This document shows, in pieces, positions 34,044-42,226 of a stretch of 48,939 nucleotides of DNA (positions within the stretch are counted from its first letter, which is position 1; each line of letters begins with the position of its first letter). The DNA lies in the NCBI GenBank assembly GCA_900543325.1, contig UQQU01000017.1, positions 1 through 48,939 of the forward strand, in the 5' to 3' direction. This DNA comes from an uncultured Clostridium sp. (GTDB lineage: Bacteria > Bacillota > Clostridia > Clostridiales > Clostridiaceae). Made by a program: the position numbers and the translations under genes. Below the pieces are notes generated by a model that searched no databases, was not told the DNA's origin, and saw nothing but the letters and a program-made list of their open reading frames with translations.

Positions 34044-35705
34044 ATGGCATTTGAAAAGTTAGCTGAAATAATATTCCCTAATGTTGAACATGATAGAGAA
34101 TATTATATAGCAAAATATCCAAAAAGAAACTTAAAAGAAGGTGCTAGAGTAACTAGATATGCACCATCACCAACAGGATTCCAACATATAGGTGGAGTGT
34201 TTGCTGCATTAATCAATGAAAGATTAGCAAGTCAAAGTGAAGGTGTTTTCTATTTAAGAATAGAAGATACAGACCAAAAAAGAGAAGTTGAAGGTGCTAT
34301 TGAAGATACAATCGCAACTATGCATAACTTTGGAATGGACTTCAGTGAAGGAATGACTGGTCAAGAAACTTCAAAAGGTGAATATGGTCCATACAGACAA
34401 AGTGAAAGAGCTGAAATATACAGAACTTTTGCTAAGGATTTATTATTAAAAGGTTTAGCATATCCAGATTTTTGTACTCCAGAAGAATTAGCAGCATTAA
34501 GAGAAGAGCAAATTGCTAATAAAATAACTCCAGGATACTATGGAGAATATGCTAAATACAGAAACATTACTGAAGAAGAAGCTATTGAAAGAATAAACAA
34601 TGGTGAAGCTTATATTTTAAGATTAAAATCACCAGGAAATATTGAAAATAGAGTAGAATTCCATGATTTAATAAAGGGAGATATATCTTTCCCAGAAAAT
34701 AATCAAGACGTAGTTTTAATAAAAGGTGATGGACTTCCAACATATCACTTTGCACATGCAATAGATGACTATCTAATGAGAACTACTGATGTAATAAGAG
34801 GAGAAGAATGGTTATCATCACTTCCAATCCACGTTCAATTATTTGAAGTATTAGGATTTGAAAGACCAAATTATGCTCATATTCCAACAATAATGAAACA
34901 AGAAGGTGGATCTAAGAGAAAGCTTTCTAAGAGAAAAGATGCTGAAGCAGCTGTTTCTTACTACAATGAAGTTGGATATCCAGTAGTATGTGTTATTGAA
35001 TACTTATTAAATATAGTAAACTCAAGCTATGAAGAATGGAGAGCAGAAAATCCAACTGCTGATTACCATGAATTCCATGTTGCTTTAGAAAAAATGAGTA
35101 AGAGTGGAGCATTATTTGATTTAGTAAAATTAAATGACGTTTCTAAAGATGTTATAGCTAGAATGCCAGCAGATAAAGTATATGAACAATATACTGCATG
35201 GGCTAAGCAATATGACGAAGAAATGTATAACTTAGTAACTTCAAATGAAGCTATGGCTAGAGAAATATTTAATATAGATAAAGAAGGTCCAAAGCCAAGA
35301 AAAGACTTTGCTAAATGGGATGAATTTAAGGATAAAATATTCTACTTCTTTGATGAATTATTCTACAATGAAACTGCTGAACAAGTAGAATTACCAAAGA
35401 CTTTATCATTAGAAAATGCTAAAGCTATAATTGAAGAGTATGCTAAGAAATTTACTTTCAATATAGGAAGCCAAGAAAATTGGTTTGAAGAATTAAAAGT
35501 GATTGGAGCAGAACTTGGATATTGTGCAAATAGAAAAGAATTCAAGGCTAATCCAGATGCATATAAAGGAATGATTTCTGATGTTGCTGGTGCAGTAAGA
35601 AGTGCATTATCACATAGAACAAACACTCCAGATCTTTATACTTTAATGCAAATCATGGGTGAAGAAAGAGTTAGAGAAAGATTTAACAAATTCTTAAGCT
35701 TATAA
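34044..35705 (+). CDS. gltX: Glutamyl-tRNA synthetase
   Basis: This class I synthetase charges tRNA-Glu. Counting from the ATG at 34044 (553 residues), the HIGH-type motif is HIGG at 48-51 (PTGFQHIGG) and the KMSKS loop is KLSKR at 293-297. An in-frame ATG at 33975 lies within the leader hairpins and has no ribosome site, whereas AGGAGA precedes the chosen start. The protein is longer than the usual 480-500 residues because of about 35 extra N-terminal residues and a longer C-terminal half. It is controlled by the T-box upstream. A separate glnS is encoded 1.2 kb away. Confidence 0.96.
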   Translation: MAFEKLAEIIFPNVEHDREYYIAKYPKRNLKEGARVTRYAPSPTGFQHIGGVFAALINERLASQSEGVFYLRIEDTDQKREVEGAIEDTIATMHNFGMDFSEGMTGQETSKGEYGPYRQSERAEIYRTFAKDLLLKGLAYPDFCTPEELAALREEQIANKITPGYYGEYAKYRNITEEEAIERINNGEAYILRLKSPGNIENRVEFHDLIKGDISFPENNQDVVLIKGDGLPTYHFAHAIDDYLMRTTDVIRGEEWLSSLPIHVQLFEVLGFERPNYAHIPTIMKQEGGSKRKLSKRKDAEAAVSYYNEVGYPVVCVIEYLLNIVNSSYEEWRAENPTADYHEFHVALEKMSKSGALFDLVKLNDVSKDVIARMPADKVYEQYTAWAKQYDEEMYNLVTSNEAMAREIFNIDKEGPKPRKDFAKWDEFKDKIFYFFDELFYNETAEQVELPKTLSLENAKAIIEEYAKKFTFNIGSQENWFEELKVIGAELGYCANRKEFKANPDAYKGMISDVAGAVRSALSHRTNTPDLYTLMQIMGEERVRERFNKFLSL

Positions 35706-35758
35706 TAACAAAGTGCTGTATTAAACATAATACAGCACTTTGTTATTAAATTTTATTT
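35706..35758 (+). terminator. Terminator of gltX
   Basis: An 18-bp perfect stem (35706-35723 with 35728-35745, loop AACA) begins right at the gltX stop codon. T-rich but interrupted sequence follows. Confidence 0.8.
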
Positions 35759-35858
35759 ATTATATTATATAATTAAACTTAAGCTGAATATATTGGCACG
35801 TATTATATGGTTTAAAATTCATAAAATAATACCGAAAAATATAATTGGAGGTAATATT

Positions 35859-36065
35859 ATGAACAATATGAATAAACAAAATCAAAGCAATTCAGCTATG
35901 AGCAGTAGTGTTCAAAGCATGAATAGCAATACACAACAACCACAACAACAAAACAATATGCAAAGCAATTCTATGCAAAATGGAATGAGTAGTGCTCAAA
36001 TTGATTCAAATATTGATGCATATAAAAAAGCTCAACAAAATTCAAATCAGAATTCTATGCAATAA
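35859..36065 (+). CDS. Small Gln/Asn/Ser/Met-rich protein, unknown
   Basis: I do not recognise this 68-residue protein. It is low-complexity and rich in Gln, Asn, Ser and Met (for example TQQPQQQNNMQ), with no cysteine, membrane segment or signal; the C-terminal third (SSAQIDSNIDAYKKAQQN) is more helical. The start is placed at the ATG six bases after GGAGG. The upstream extension to 35793 is unrelated in composition. A 19-bp hairpin follows, so it is its own unit. A structural or spore-associated role is possible but only a guess. Confidence 0.65.
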   Translation: MNNMNKQNQSNSAMSSSVQSMNSNTQQPQQQNNMQSNSMQNGMSSAQIDSNIDAYKKAQQNSNQNSMQ

Positions 36066-36066
36066 A

Positions 36067-36118
36067 ATATTTAAAATAAAAACTCCCTATTTTTATAGAG
36101 AGTTTTTATTTTAAATAT
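36067..36118 (+). terminator. Long hairpin terminator after the Q/N-rich gene
   Basis: A 19-bp perfect stem (36067-36085 with 36100-36118) overlaps the T-rich 3' arm GAGTTTTTATTTT. Confidence 0.85.
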
Positions 36119-36144
36119 TATTAAAGGTGCTAAATTTATTTTTA

Positions 36145-36173
36145 TTGGATAAAAAGATAAACTAGATTATATT
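36145..36173 (+). promoter_or_regulatory. Candidate promoter of the Cys-rich small gene
   Basis: TTGGAT (36145-36150) and TATATT (36168-36173) are 17 bases apart. The implied leader of about 150 bases (36180-36328) holds no recognised element. Confidence 0.5.
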
Positions 36174-36328
36174 ATAGAAAAAATGAGAGGCATTTGCTAA
36201 CATCAACAATTAATACAAGGTATCAAAGTAATGATAATGTACAAACTATTATTGTAGTGGTGGTAGAACTAAGTATTAGGCTTGGCTGTATCAGGACTAA
36301 ATTTAACAGAACATTGGAGGTAAATGTT

Positions 36329-36532
36329 ATGAGTAAACATTCAAACTGTGGATGTCATACAGAAGGAAAAAACTCTTGTGAATCAACTTGTGGATGTGGA
36401 TGCAATAGTGGTGCACCAAAATCTGCAGTAAATAATCAATGGGCATCACCTGCAAGTGTAAAATCAACTATTACTGATAAATGTAAATGTGATAAAAATG
36501 AAAAAACTGCAACAAATAACCAATGGTGTTAA
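36329..36532 (+). CDS. Small cysteine-rich protein, unknown
   Basis: This 67-residue protein has nine cysteines, at 7, 9, 17, 21, 23, 25, 52, 54 and 67, including CxC and CxCxC arrangements, and two copies of NNQW (residues 35-38 and 63-66). It has no signal peptide. The pattern suggests metal binding or a thiol-rich structural (possibly spore coat) protein; neither can be shown from sequence. The start is the ATG seven bases after GGAGG, and the 45-codon upstream extension is not protein-like. It sits between two other very small genes. Confidence 0.7.
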   Translation: MSKHSNCGCHTEGKNSCESTCGCGCNSGAPKSAVNNQWASPASVKSTITDKCKCDKNEKTATNNQWC

Positions 36533-36644
36533 CTAATTTAATAAAATATAAGTTTTTAGAGTTATAACAATAAGTACTAGTATTAAATCAATAATATAGT
36601 GCAAACTAATACCGATAAGAGTGTTAGGAGGGTAGACCAATGGG

Positions 36645-36797
36645 ATGAATAATAATAAAAAGAAACTTTATACCTATAAAAGTGAAAACAATCATTTAAG
36701 TTCTCAATATTGGGATATAGATTGTGATTGTAATTTATTAAATGATTTAACTGGTGATTATGGGTTCCATGAAGACAGAGGAACTATAAAAAAATGA
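36645..36797 (+). CDS. 50-residue small protein, unknown
   Basis: A 50-codon frame reads MNNNKKKLYTYKSENN, then HLSSQYWDIDCDCN, and ends GFHEDRGTIKK; it has a CxC pair at 27/29 and balanced polar composition. An AGGAGGG at 36626-36632 is best spaced for an ATG at 36640, which gives only Met-Gly-stop, and that stop overlaps the start at 36645 (ATGA). This could be a coupling minicistron or a one-base indel. No family is recognised. It lies between the Cys-rich gene and the glnS terminator. Confidence 0.5.
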   Translation: MNNNKKKLYTYKSENNHLSSQYWDIDCDCNLLNDLTGDYGFHEDRGTIKK

Positions 36798-36882
36798 TTA
36801 TATAAGTAGCGGCTTGTGTGTACCTGATTATAGAATTATTAAAATTACTGTGTATGAAACCTCAAAGACACTCACTATACCT

Positions 36883-36926
36883 AATTAAAATAAGAGAAAG
36901 GCATTTGCCTTTCTCTTATTTTAATT
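36883..36926. terminator. Long hairpin terminator overlapping the end of glnS
   Basis: A 21-bp perfect stem (36883-36903 with 36906-36926) spans the last three or four codons and stop of glnS. T-runs on both strands make it suitable for glnS and for the small genes coming from the other side. Confidence 0.88.
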
Positions 36927-38577
36927 TAAATGAAGATTTTAAAGAAACTATTCTATTAAATACTAGCTTTTCAGGTGTAGTATATTTAGAGTCTACATTA
37001 AAGAATCCATTTCTAACCATTTGGAATTTATCTTGAGGCTTAGCATTTTCTACAGCTGTTGGCTCTATAAATCCTTGTAAAACTTCCATAGAATTTGGAT
37101 TTATTTGTTCTAAGAAGTGTTTTCCTTCATTTTCAGGAGCATCATCTAAGATTAAAGGTTCATATAATCTAAATTCAGCAGGTACGCAATTATTTGCATC
37201 TACCCAGTGAATAGTTCCTTTAACTTTTCTTCCTGTGAATCCAGAACCACTCTTAGTTTCAGGATCATAAGTACAATGAATTTCAGTTACATTACCATTT
37301 TCATCTTTAATTACTTCATTACATGTAACAAAGTAAGCTCCCATTAATCTAACTTCATTTCCTGGGAATAATCTGAAATATTTCTTTATTGGAACTTCCA
37401 TGAAGTCTTCTTGTTCAACATATAATTCTCTTGAGAATGGAACTAGTCTCTTACCAAAAGATTCATCTTTAGCATTATTACTAACTTCAAGCATTTCAGT
37501 TTGACCTTCTGGATAGTTAGTTATAACTAATTTTAAAGGTCTTAAAACTGCCATTGCATTAGGTGCTTTCATTTGTAAATCTTCTCTTACAAAATAATCA
37601 AGCATTTGAGAATCTACTGTAGAGTTAGCTTTAGCAACACCAATTGCAGCACAGAAGTTCTTTAATGCTTCTGGAGTACATCCTCTTCTTCTTAAACCAG
37701 ATATAGTAGGCATTCTTGGGTCATCCCATCCGTCAACAATACCTTCATCAACTAATTGTTTAAGTTTTCTTTTGCTCATAACTGTGTTAGTCATGTTTAA
37801 TCTAGCAAACTCAATTTGTCTAGGTTGAGATTCCATTTCACATTCTCTAACAACCCAATCATATAGAGGTCTATGATCTTCAAATTCTAAAGTACAAATA
37901 GAGTGAGTTACCTTTTCTATAGCATCTTCTAATGGATGAGCAAAGTCATACATAGGATAGATGCACCATTTATCTCCTGTATTATGGTGAGTTGCATGTG
38001 CAATTCTATAGAGAATAGGATCTCTCATATTCATATTAGGAGAAGACATATCAATTTTAGCTCTTAAAACTTTTTCTCCATCTTTAAATTCACCGTTCTT
38101 CATTCTTTCAAATAAATCTAGGTTTTCTTCTACAGATCTATTTCTATATGGGCTTTCCTTACCTGGTTGAGTTAAAGTACCTCTATATTCTTTAGCCTCT
38201 TCTGGAGTTAAATCACAAACATAAGCTAACCCTTTCTTTATTAAAAGAACAGCTCTGTTATACATTTCATCAAAATAGTCTGATGCAAAATAAAGTTCAT
38301 CCCAATTTCCACCAAGCCATTTTACATCTTCTTTTATTGATTCAACATATTCAGTATCTTCTTTTACTGGATTAGTATCATCAAATCTAAGATGAGTTTT
38401 CCCTTTAAATTCTTCAGCTAAACCAAAGTTTAAAAGTATAGATTTTGCATGACCTATATGAAGATATCCATTTGGTTCTGGTGGGAAACGAGTTATTATT
38501 TCTTTGTGTTTTCCGCTTTCTAAATCATCTACTATTATATTTCTTATAAAATTAGAAGAATTAATTTCAGTTGACAT
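36916..38577 (-). CDS. glnS: Glutaminyl-tRNA synthetase
   Basis: GlnRS charges tRNA-Gln directly with glutamine. The 553-residue protein has the class I HIGH motif at 40-43 (PPEPNGYLHIGHAKS), the KMSKS-type VMSKRK at 266-271, and the GlnRS-specific C-terminal beta-barrel anticodon domains. An AGGAGAGG ribosome site lies six bases before the ATG. With gltX on the opposite strand nearby, the organism has dedicated synthetases for both amino acids. Unlike gltX, its upstream region shows no T-box motif. The 3' end overlaps a strong hairpin. Confidence 0.96.
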   Translation of the reverse strand: MSTEINSSNFIRNIIVDDLESGKHKEIITRFPPEPNGYLHIGHAKSILLNFGLAEEFKGKTHLRFDDTNPVKEDTEYVESIKEDVKWLGGNWDELYFASDYFDEMYNRAVLLIKKGLAYVCDLTPEEAKEYRGTLTQPGKESPYRNRSVEENLDLFERMKNGEFKDGEKVLRAKIDMSSPNMNMRDPILYRIAHATHHNTGDKWCIYPMYDFAHPLEDAIEKVTHSICTLEFEDHRPLYDWVVRECEMESQPRQIEFARLNMTNTVMSKRKLKQLVDEGIVDGWDDPRMPTISGLRRRGCTPEALKNFCAAIGVAKANSTVDSQMLDYFVREDLQMKAPNAMAVLRPLKLVITNYPEGQTEMLEVSNNAKDESFGKRLVPFSRELYVEQEDFMEVPIKKYFRLFPGNEVRLMGAYFVTCNEVIKDENGNVTEIHCTYDPETKSGSGFTGRKVKGTIHWVDANNCVPAEFRLYEPLILDDAPENEGKHFLEQINPNSMEVLQGFIEPTAVENAKPQDKFQMVRNGFFNVDSKYTTPEKLVFNRIVSLKSSFKLK

Positions 38578-38883
38578 AGTTTACCTCTCCTATTAACGAT
38601 TAATTTTAAGTTAAAAATATTTATATAAGAATTAAAATTATTCTATAAAAAATAATTATTTCCTAAGTATATAACATTTATAACATATATTTTGGCTATT
38701 ACTAATAATTTTAATCGAATATAAGTAAAAAATAAAGTGGCTTATAGAAAAAGTTAACTAATTACTAGAAGATAAGTAAGAATAATATGGTTTATATATT
38801 ATCAAAGGTAAGAATAAAGTATAAAAATGTAGTATTAATAAAATAATATTATCTGAAATAGTATTTTATTGGAGGATTAAAAA
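38578..38883. other. 306-base divergent intergenic region, nothing recognised
   Basis: This A+T-rich region lies between glnS (minus) and the DUF1540 gene (plus). It should contain both promoters, but I found no good -35/-10 pair, T-box, operator or small frame. Confidence 0.7.
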
Positions 38884-39204
38884 ATGAATAACTTAATGTG
38901 TAGCGTTAATACATGTATTCATAATCAAAATAATTTATGTTGTAGAGAAATTATAAAAGTTGCAGGCAAAAATACAATTACTGCAAACTTTACAAGTTGT
39001 GAAAGTTTCAGAAGAAAAGAAGGCGAGATTACTAATAATACACAATCACCTAAAAATTTATTAAATGTAGTATGTGAAGCAGAAAATTGTAAATATAATA
39101 ATAATCAGAAATGTGAAGCTAATAATATAAGTATAGAAGGTACTTACGCTTTATCAGAAATACAAACTGAGTGTGCAACTTTTTCATCAAAAATAGATAA
39201 ATAA
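38884..39204 (+). CDS. DUF1540 domain protein (two cysteine-rich repeats)
   Basis: This 106-residue protein consists of two DUF1540 repeats, each with four spaced cysteines: C6, C11, C19 or C20, and C39, then C64, C69, C77 and C97. The repeats match the usual CxVxxCxxNxxxxCxAxxIxVxG...CxTF pattern. The domain is probably metal-binding, is common in spore-forming Firmicutes, and has no known function. GGAGG lies eight bases before the ATG and a terminator directly follows the stop. Confidence 0.85.
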   Translation: MNNLMCSVNTCIHNQNNLCCREIIKVAGKNTITANFTSCESFRRKEGEITNNTQSPKNLLNVVCEAENCKYNNNQKCEANNISIEGTYALSEIQTECATFSSKIDK

Positions 39205-39232
39205 AAAAAGCTAGTTAAGCTAGCTTTTTTTA
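39204..39232 (+). terminator. Terminator of the DUF1540 gene
   Basis: AAAAAAGCTAG (39204-39214) pairs with CTAGCTTTTTT (39220-39230), with a T-run. Confidence 0.9.
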
Positions 39233-39306
39233 TTTTTACAATAATGTTTACATTAACTGGAGAATAAAATAAAATAAAGATATTAATATAAAAGGAAAAG
39301 GATTTT

Positions 39307-40161
39307 ATGAGTATAAGTTATTTTAAAGATTTGAACAAAGAAAGAATAGAAATAAAACCAATAAATTTTTGGCAAGCATTAGGATTATCATTTTTATTTG
39401 ATATAGTACTTATGTTTTTGAATACTCCAACAGATGTATTTTATAGTGTTTTAAGTGGTATGGGAATTAATACATATACTGATTTTTGGTATATTATATC
39501 AACATTATTATCATGCATTTATCAATTTGGAACTCTTTTAATTATTACTGTATTTATAAATAAAAGGTTTAGTATATCAAATGATATTACTAATAGTTTT
39601 GAAATAAGAAAAAGAGATTATTTAGTTGTACCATTATTAATTGTCTCATATATATTTATTACTTATGGATGGTTTGATTATATATTATTCTCAATTCCTA
39701 CAGGAGAGATGTTTGATTCTGCAATGGAATATTTTGATTCATTACCCATAGTAATATTGTTAATAGAAACTTGTGTGATTGCACCTATTTTTGAAGAAAC
39801 TTTATATAGGGGAATATTATTAAAGGGATTAATGAATAAATATAATAGCAAAAAAGCTATAGTTTATTCAGCATTAATTTTTGGTATAGCACATTTAAAT
39901 GTACCACAAGGTATCAATGCCTTTTTATTAGGATTAATATTAGGAACTGTGTTTTATTATACTAGATCAATTTATTTATGTATGATAATGCATTTTGCAA
40001 ATAATCTTTTAGTTAATTTTGTTTATTATCCTACAAGCGGAATATGGACAACTATATTATTTATTGCTGTGCCTATACTAGGTATAGTATTAATGTTTTT
40101 ATGTTTTAAAATATTAAATTTAAAAGAAAGAGCTAAAAAGGAAATAAATATTTATAAGTAA
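39307..40161 (+). CDS. CPBP family intramembrane metalloprotease (second)
   Basis: This 284-residue protein has about seven to eight membrane segments and the CPBP catalytic motifs E163-E164...R168 (IFEETLYRG), H196 (GIAHLN) and H229...N233 (MHFANN). It is a second member of the family of the gene at 30738 but shares only the motif regions by eye, so it is not a recent duplicate. The ribosome site is weak (AAGGAAAAGG). The substrate is unknown. Confidence 0.86.
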   Translation: MSISYFKDLNKERIEIKPINFWQALGLSFLFDIVLMFLNTPTDVFYSVLSGMGINTYTDFWYIISTLLSCIYQFGTLLIITVFINKRFSISNDITNSFEIRKRDYLVVPLLIVSYIFITYGWFDYILFSIPTGEMFDSAMEYFDSLPIVILLIETCVIAPIFEETLYRGILLKGLMNKYNSKKAIVYSALIFGIAHLNVPQGINAFLLGLILGTVFYYTRSIYLCMIMHFANNLLVNFVYYPTSGIWTTILFIAVPILGIVLMFLCFKILNLKERAKKEINIYK

Positions 40162-40166
40162 CATAG

Positions 40167-40200
40167 AAGGCATTTATCTTTTAAAGATAAATGCCTTTAA
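40167..40200 (+). terminator. Hairpin after the second CPBP gene
   Basis: Perfect 15-base arms (40167-40181, 40183-40197) are centred on one T. The T-run is short, and the next gene starts only 24 bases later. Confidence 0.6.
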
Positions 40201-40220
40201 TATAAAGTTTGGGGTGTAAT

Positions 40221-41249
40221 ATGAATATAGGAATAATAGGTTTTGGTGGAGTAGGACAAGCATTAATAAAATTATTAGTAGAAAAGAAAAACTATATTTT
40301 TGAAAAATACAATTTAGATATAAAAGTAAAATATATAGTAAAAAGTGATGGTGGAATTTGCAAAGCAAATGGTATTAATTTAGATGAAGTACTTGAATTT
40401 ATTAATAAAAACAAAAGTATTAAAGAACATATATTATGGAAAGACAATTTAAGTATTGATGAAATAATAAAAAATAATGATATTGATACTTTGGTAGAAT
40501 TAACATCAACTAATATAGAGAATGGAGAGCCTGGATTAACACATATAAAAAGTGCATTGGAAACTGGTATAAATGTTGTTACAGGCAATAAAGGTCCTAT
40601 TATATTAAAATATAAAGAGTTAAAAGAAATTGCTGATAAAAACTTAGTAAAATTTAAGGTAGGTTGCACTACTGGAGGAGCATTACCTTCAATTAATGGA
40701 GGATTATATGATGTTGCAGGTAGTGAGATACAAGCTATTGAAGGTATATTAAATGGAACCACCAATTATATATTAAGTAAAATGTCTATGGAGAAAGTAA
40801 GTTATGAAGAGGCCTTAGTTCAAACACAAAAAGATGGAATAGCAGAAGCAAATCCAAGCCTTGATATTTTAGGATATGATACTGCATGTAAGATAGTAAT
40901 ATTAGCTAATGTTCTTATGGATGCAAATATAAAGTTAGAAGATATAGAAGTAAAGGGTATAACAGAAGTTAAACTAGAAACAATAAAAAATGCTCAAAAA
41001 GAAAATAAAAAATTAAAATTAATAGGTAAAGTTTATAGGGAAGATAATGTAACAAAAGCTTATGTAAGACCTATAGAAATTAAAGAAGATCATCCACTTT
41101 ATTTTGTTGATTATAAAAATAAAGGAGTTTGTTTTAAAACTGATACATTAGGGGATATAAGTATAATTGGAGGAGCCTCTGGTACCATGAATGCAGCAGC
41201 ATCAATATTAAGAGATATTGTTTTAATTAAGGAGAAGGTTTTAGAATAA
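40221..41249 (+). CDS. Homoserine dehydrogenase (ACT-less paralogue)
   Basis: This 342-residue protein has the Rossmann motif GFGGVGQ at 7-13, a GNKGPI segment in place of the usual ANK motif, and the homoserine dehydrogenase catalytic region GILNGTTNYIL...GIAEANPSLDILGYD. It lacks the C-terminal ACT domain seen in the second copy at 43696, so it should escape threonine feedback. The family reaction is reduction of aspartate semialdehyde to homoserine; a related 2-keto or semialdehyde substrate is possible. The ATG at 40221 follows GGGG at 40211-40214. Confidence 0.8.
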   Translation: MNIGIIGFGGVGQALIKLLVEKKNYIFEKYNLDIKVKYIVKSDGGICKANGINLDEVLEFINKNKSIKEHILWKDNLSIDEIIKNNDIDTLVELTSTNIENGEPGLTHIKSALETGINVVTGNKGPIILKYKELKEIADKNLVKFKVGCTTGGALPSINGGLYDVAGSEIQAIEGILNGTTNYILSKMSMEKVSYEEALVQTQKDGIAEANPSLDILGYDTACKIVILANVLMDANIKLEDIEVKGITEVKLETIKNAQKENKKLKLIGKVYREDNVTKAYVRPIEIKEDHPLYFVDYKNKGVCFKTDTLGDISIIGGASGTMNAAASILRDIVLIKEKVLE

Positions 41250-41288
41250 TTTATTTAAGAGTATAAAATAATTAATATAGTAAAGGTT

Positions 41289-41879
41289 ATGGGGGAAGAT
41301 AAAACTGTGGATAAGAAAAGTATAAGAGAAAACATAATAAATAAAAGAAATGAATTATCTTTAGATATTAAAATTCAATATGATATAACTATATTTAATG
41401 AATTAATAAATTATGAATTTTATAAAAATGCTAAGAAAATATTTACGTATGTAAGCTTCGGTTCTGAAGTTGATACTATTGAATTTATAAAATATGCTCT
41501 AAATGATAATAAAGAAATTTATGTACCTAAGACTGATAAAATTAAAAAAGAAATGGTAGCAATGAGAATTAACAGTTTAGATAACATGATTGTGGATAAG
41601 TGGGGGATACTAGAACCAAAACATGTGGATAAAGATAAAATATGTGAAAACTTTGATTTAATAATAATGCCAGGTGTAGCTTTTGATAGAAAAGGAAATA
41701 GAATAGGGTATGGTGGGGGATATTATGATAAATATTTTTCACAAATTAAAGGTGAAAGTAATAAGATAGTATTAGCTTATGATTTTCAGATAGTAAATAG
41801 TATCGAAAATGAAGCTCATGATATTAGAGTGAATTGTATAATAACTAATAATGAATTTATAAAAATTAATGAAAATTAA
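41289..41879 (+). CDS. 5-formyltetrahydrofolate cyclo-ligase
   Basis: This enzyme (also called methenyl-THF synthetase) converts 5-formyl-THF to methenyl-THF with ATP, returning folate to one-carbon metabolism. The 196-residue protein has the family's N-terminal helix with IINKRNELS, the IMPGVAFDRKGNRIGYGGGYYDKYF signature near residues 124-148, and a conserved AYDFQ near the end. The ATG has AAAGG only two bases away; the GTG at 41307, preceded by GGGGGAAG, may be the true start. It lies 39 bases after the homoserine dehydrogenase gene and probably shares its transcript. Confidence 0.9.
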   Translation: MGEDKTVDKKSIRENIINKRNELSLDIKIQYDITIFNELINYEFYKNAKKIFTYVSFGSEVDTIEFIKYALNDNKEIYVPKTDKIKKEMVAMRINSLDNMIVDKWGILEPKHVDKDKICENFDLIIMPGVAFDRKGNRIGYGGGYYDKYFSQIKGESNKIVLAYDFQIVNSIENEAHDIRVNCIITNNEFIKINEN

Positions 41880-41897
41880 AAAAATAGATTAAATCTC

Positions 41898-41925
41898 TTG
41901 AAAAAATATTCCATATGTGTATAAT
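41898..41925 (+). promoter_or_regulatory. metY/S-box promoter
   Basis: TTGAAA (41898-41903) and TATAAT (41920-41925) are 16 bases apart, 26 bases before the S-box P1. Confidence 0.75.
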
Positions 41926-41951
41926 AAAGATAATAAATTAAATAAAAATCT

Positions 41952-42167
41952 TTTATTAAGAATGGTGGAGGGACTGGCCCTGAGAAACCTAGCAACCTGT
42001 CGTAAGTGACAAGTAGCAAGTGAATAGTTAATAATAAAGCTCATTATGGAGCTTTAAATTGTATTTTTAAAATTCAATTTATATATTAACTTGAAACTTA
42101 TCACTGATTGACGCTGGTGCTAAATCCTGCAGGTTTAACCTGAGAAATGAGAGTATATATTAATAAA
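41952..42167 (+). promoter_or_regulatory. SAM-I riboswitch (S-box) with enlarged P3
   Basis: The conserved 5' core GGTGGAGGGACTGGCCC (41964-41980) with GAAACCTAGCAACC, and the 3' core GGTGCTAAATCCTGC with P4 AGGT/ACCT and GAGAAATGAGAG, define an SAM-I aptamer. P1 pairs TTTATTAA (41952-41959) with TTAATAAA (42160-42167). Between the two halves, P3 holds about 118 bases instead of the usual 20-30. It contains AGTGA/TCACT and AGTTAATA/TATTAACT stems enclosing two hairpins. It should repress the downstream methionine genes when SAM is high. Confidence 0.92.
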
Positions 42168-42178
42168 TAAGCTTATTT

Positions 42179-42226
42179 AGCTATTTCTCATTATCTATAA
42201 AGGATAATAAGAAATAGCTTTTTTTT
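42179..42226 (+). terminator. S-box terminator
   Basis: AGCTATTTC (42179-42187) pairs with GAAATAGCT (42211-42219), with an inner ATTATC/GGATAAT stem and a T-run. It is 171 bases before metY. The remaining leader to 42396 is A+T-rich with no further element. Confidence 0.9.
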
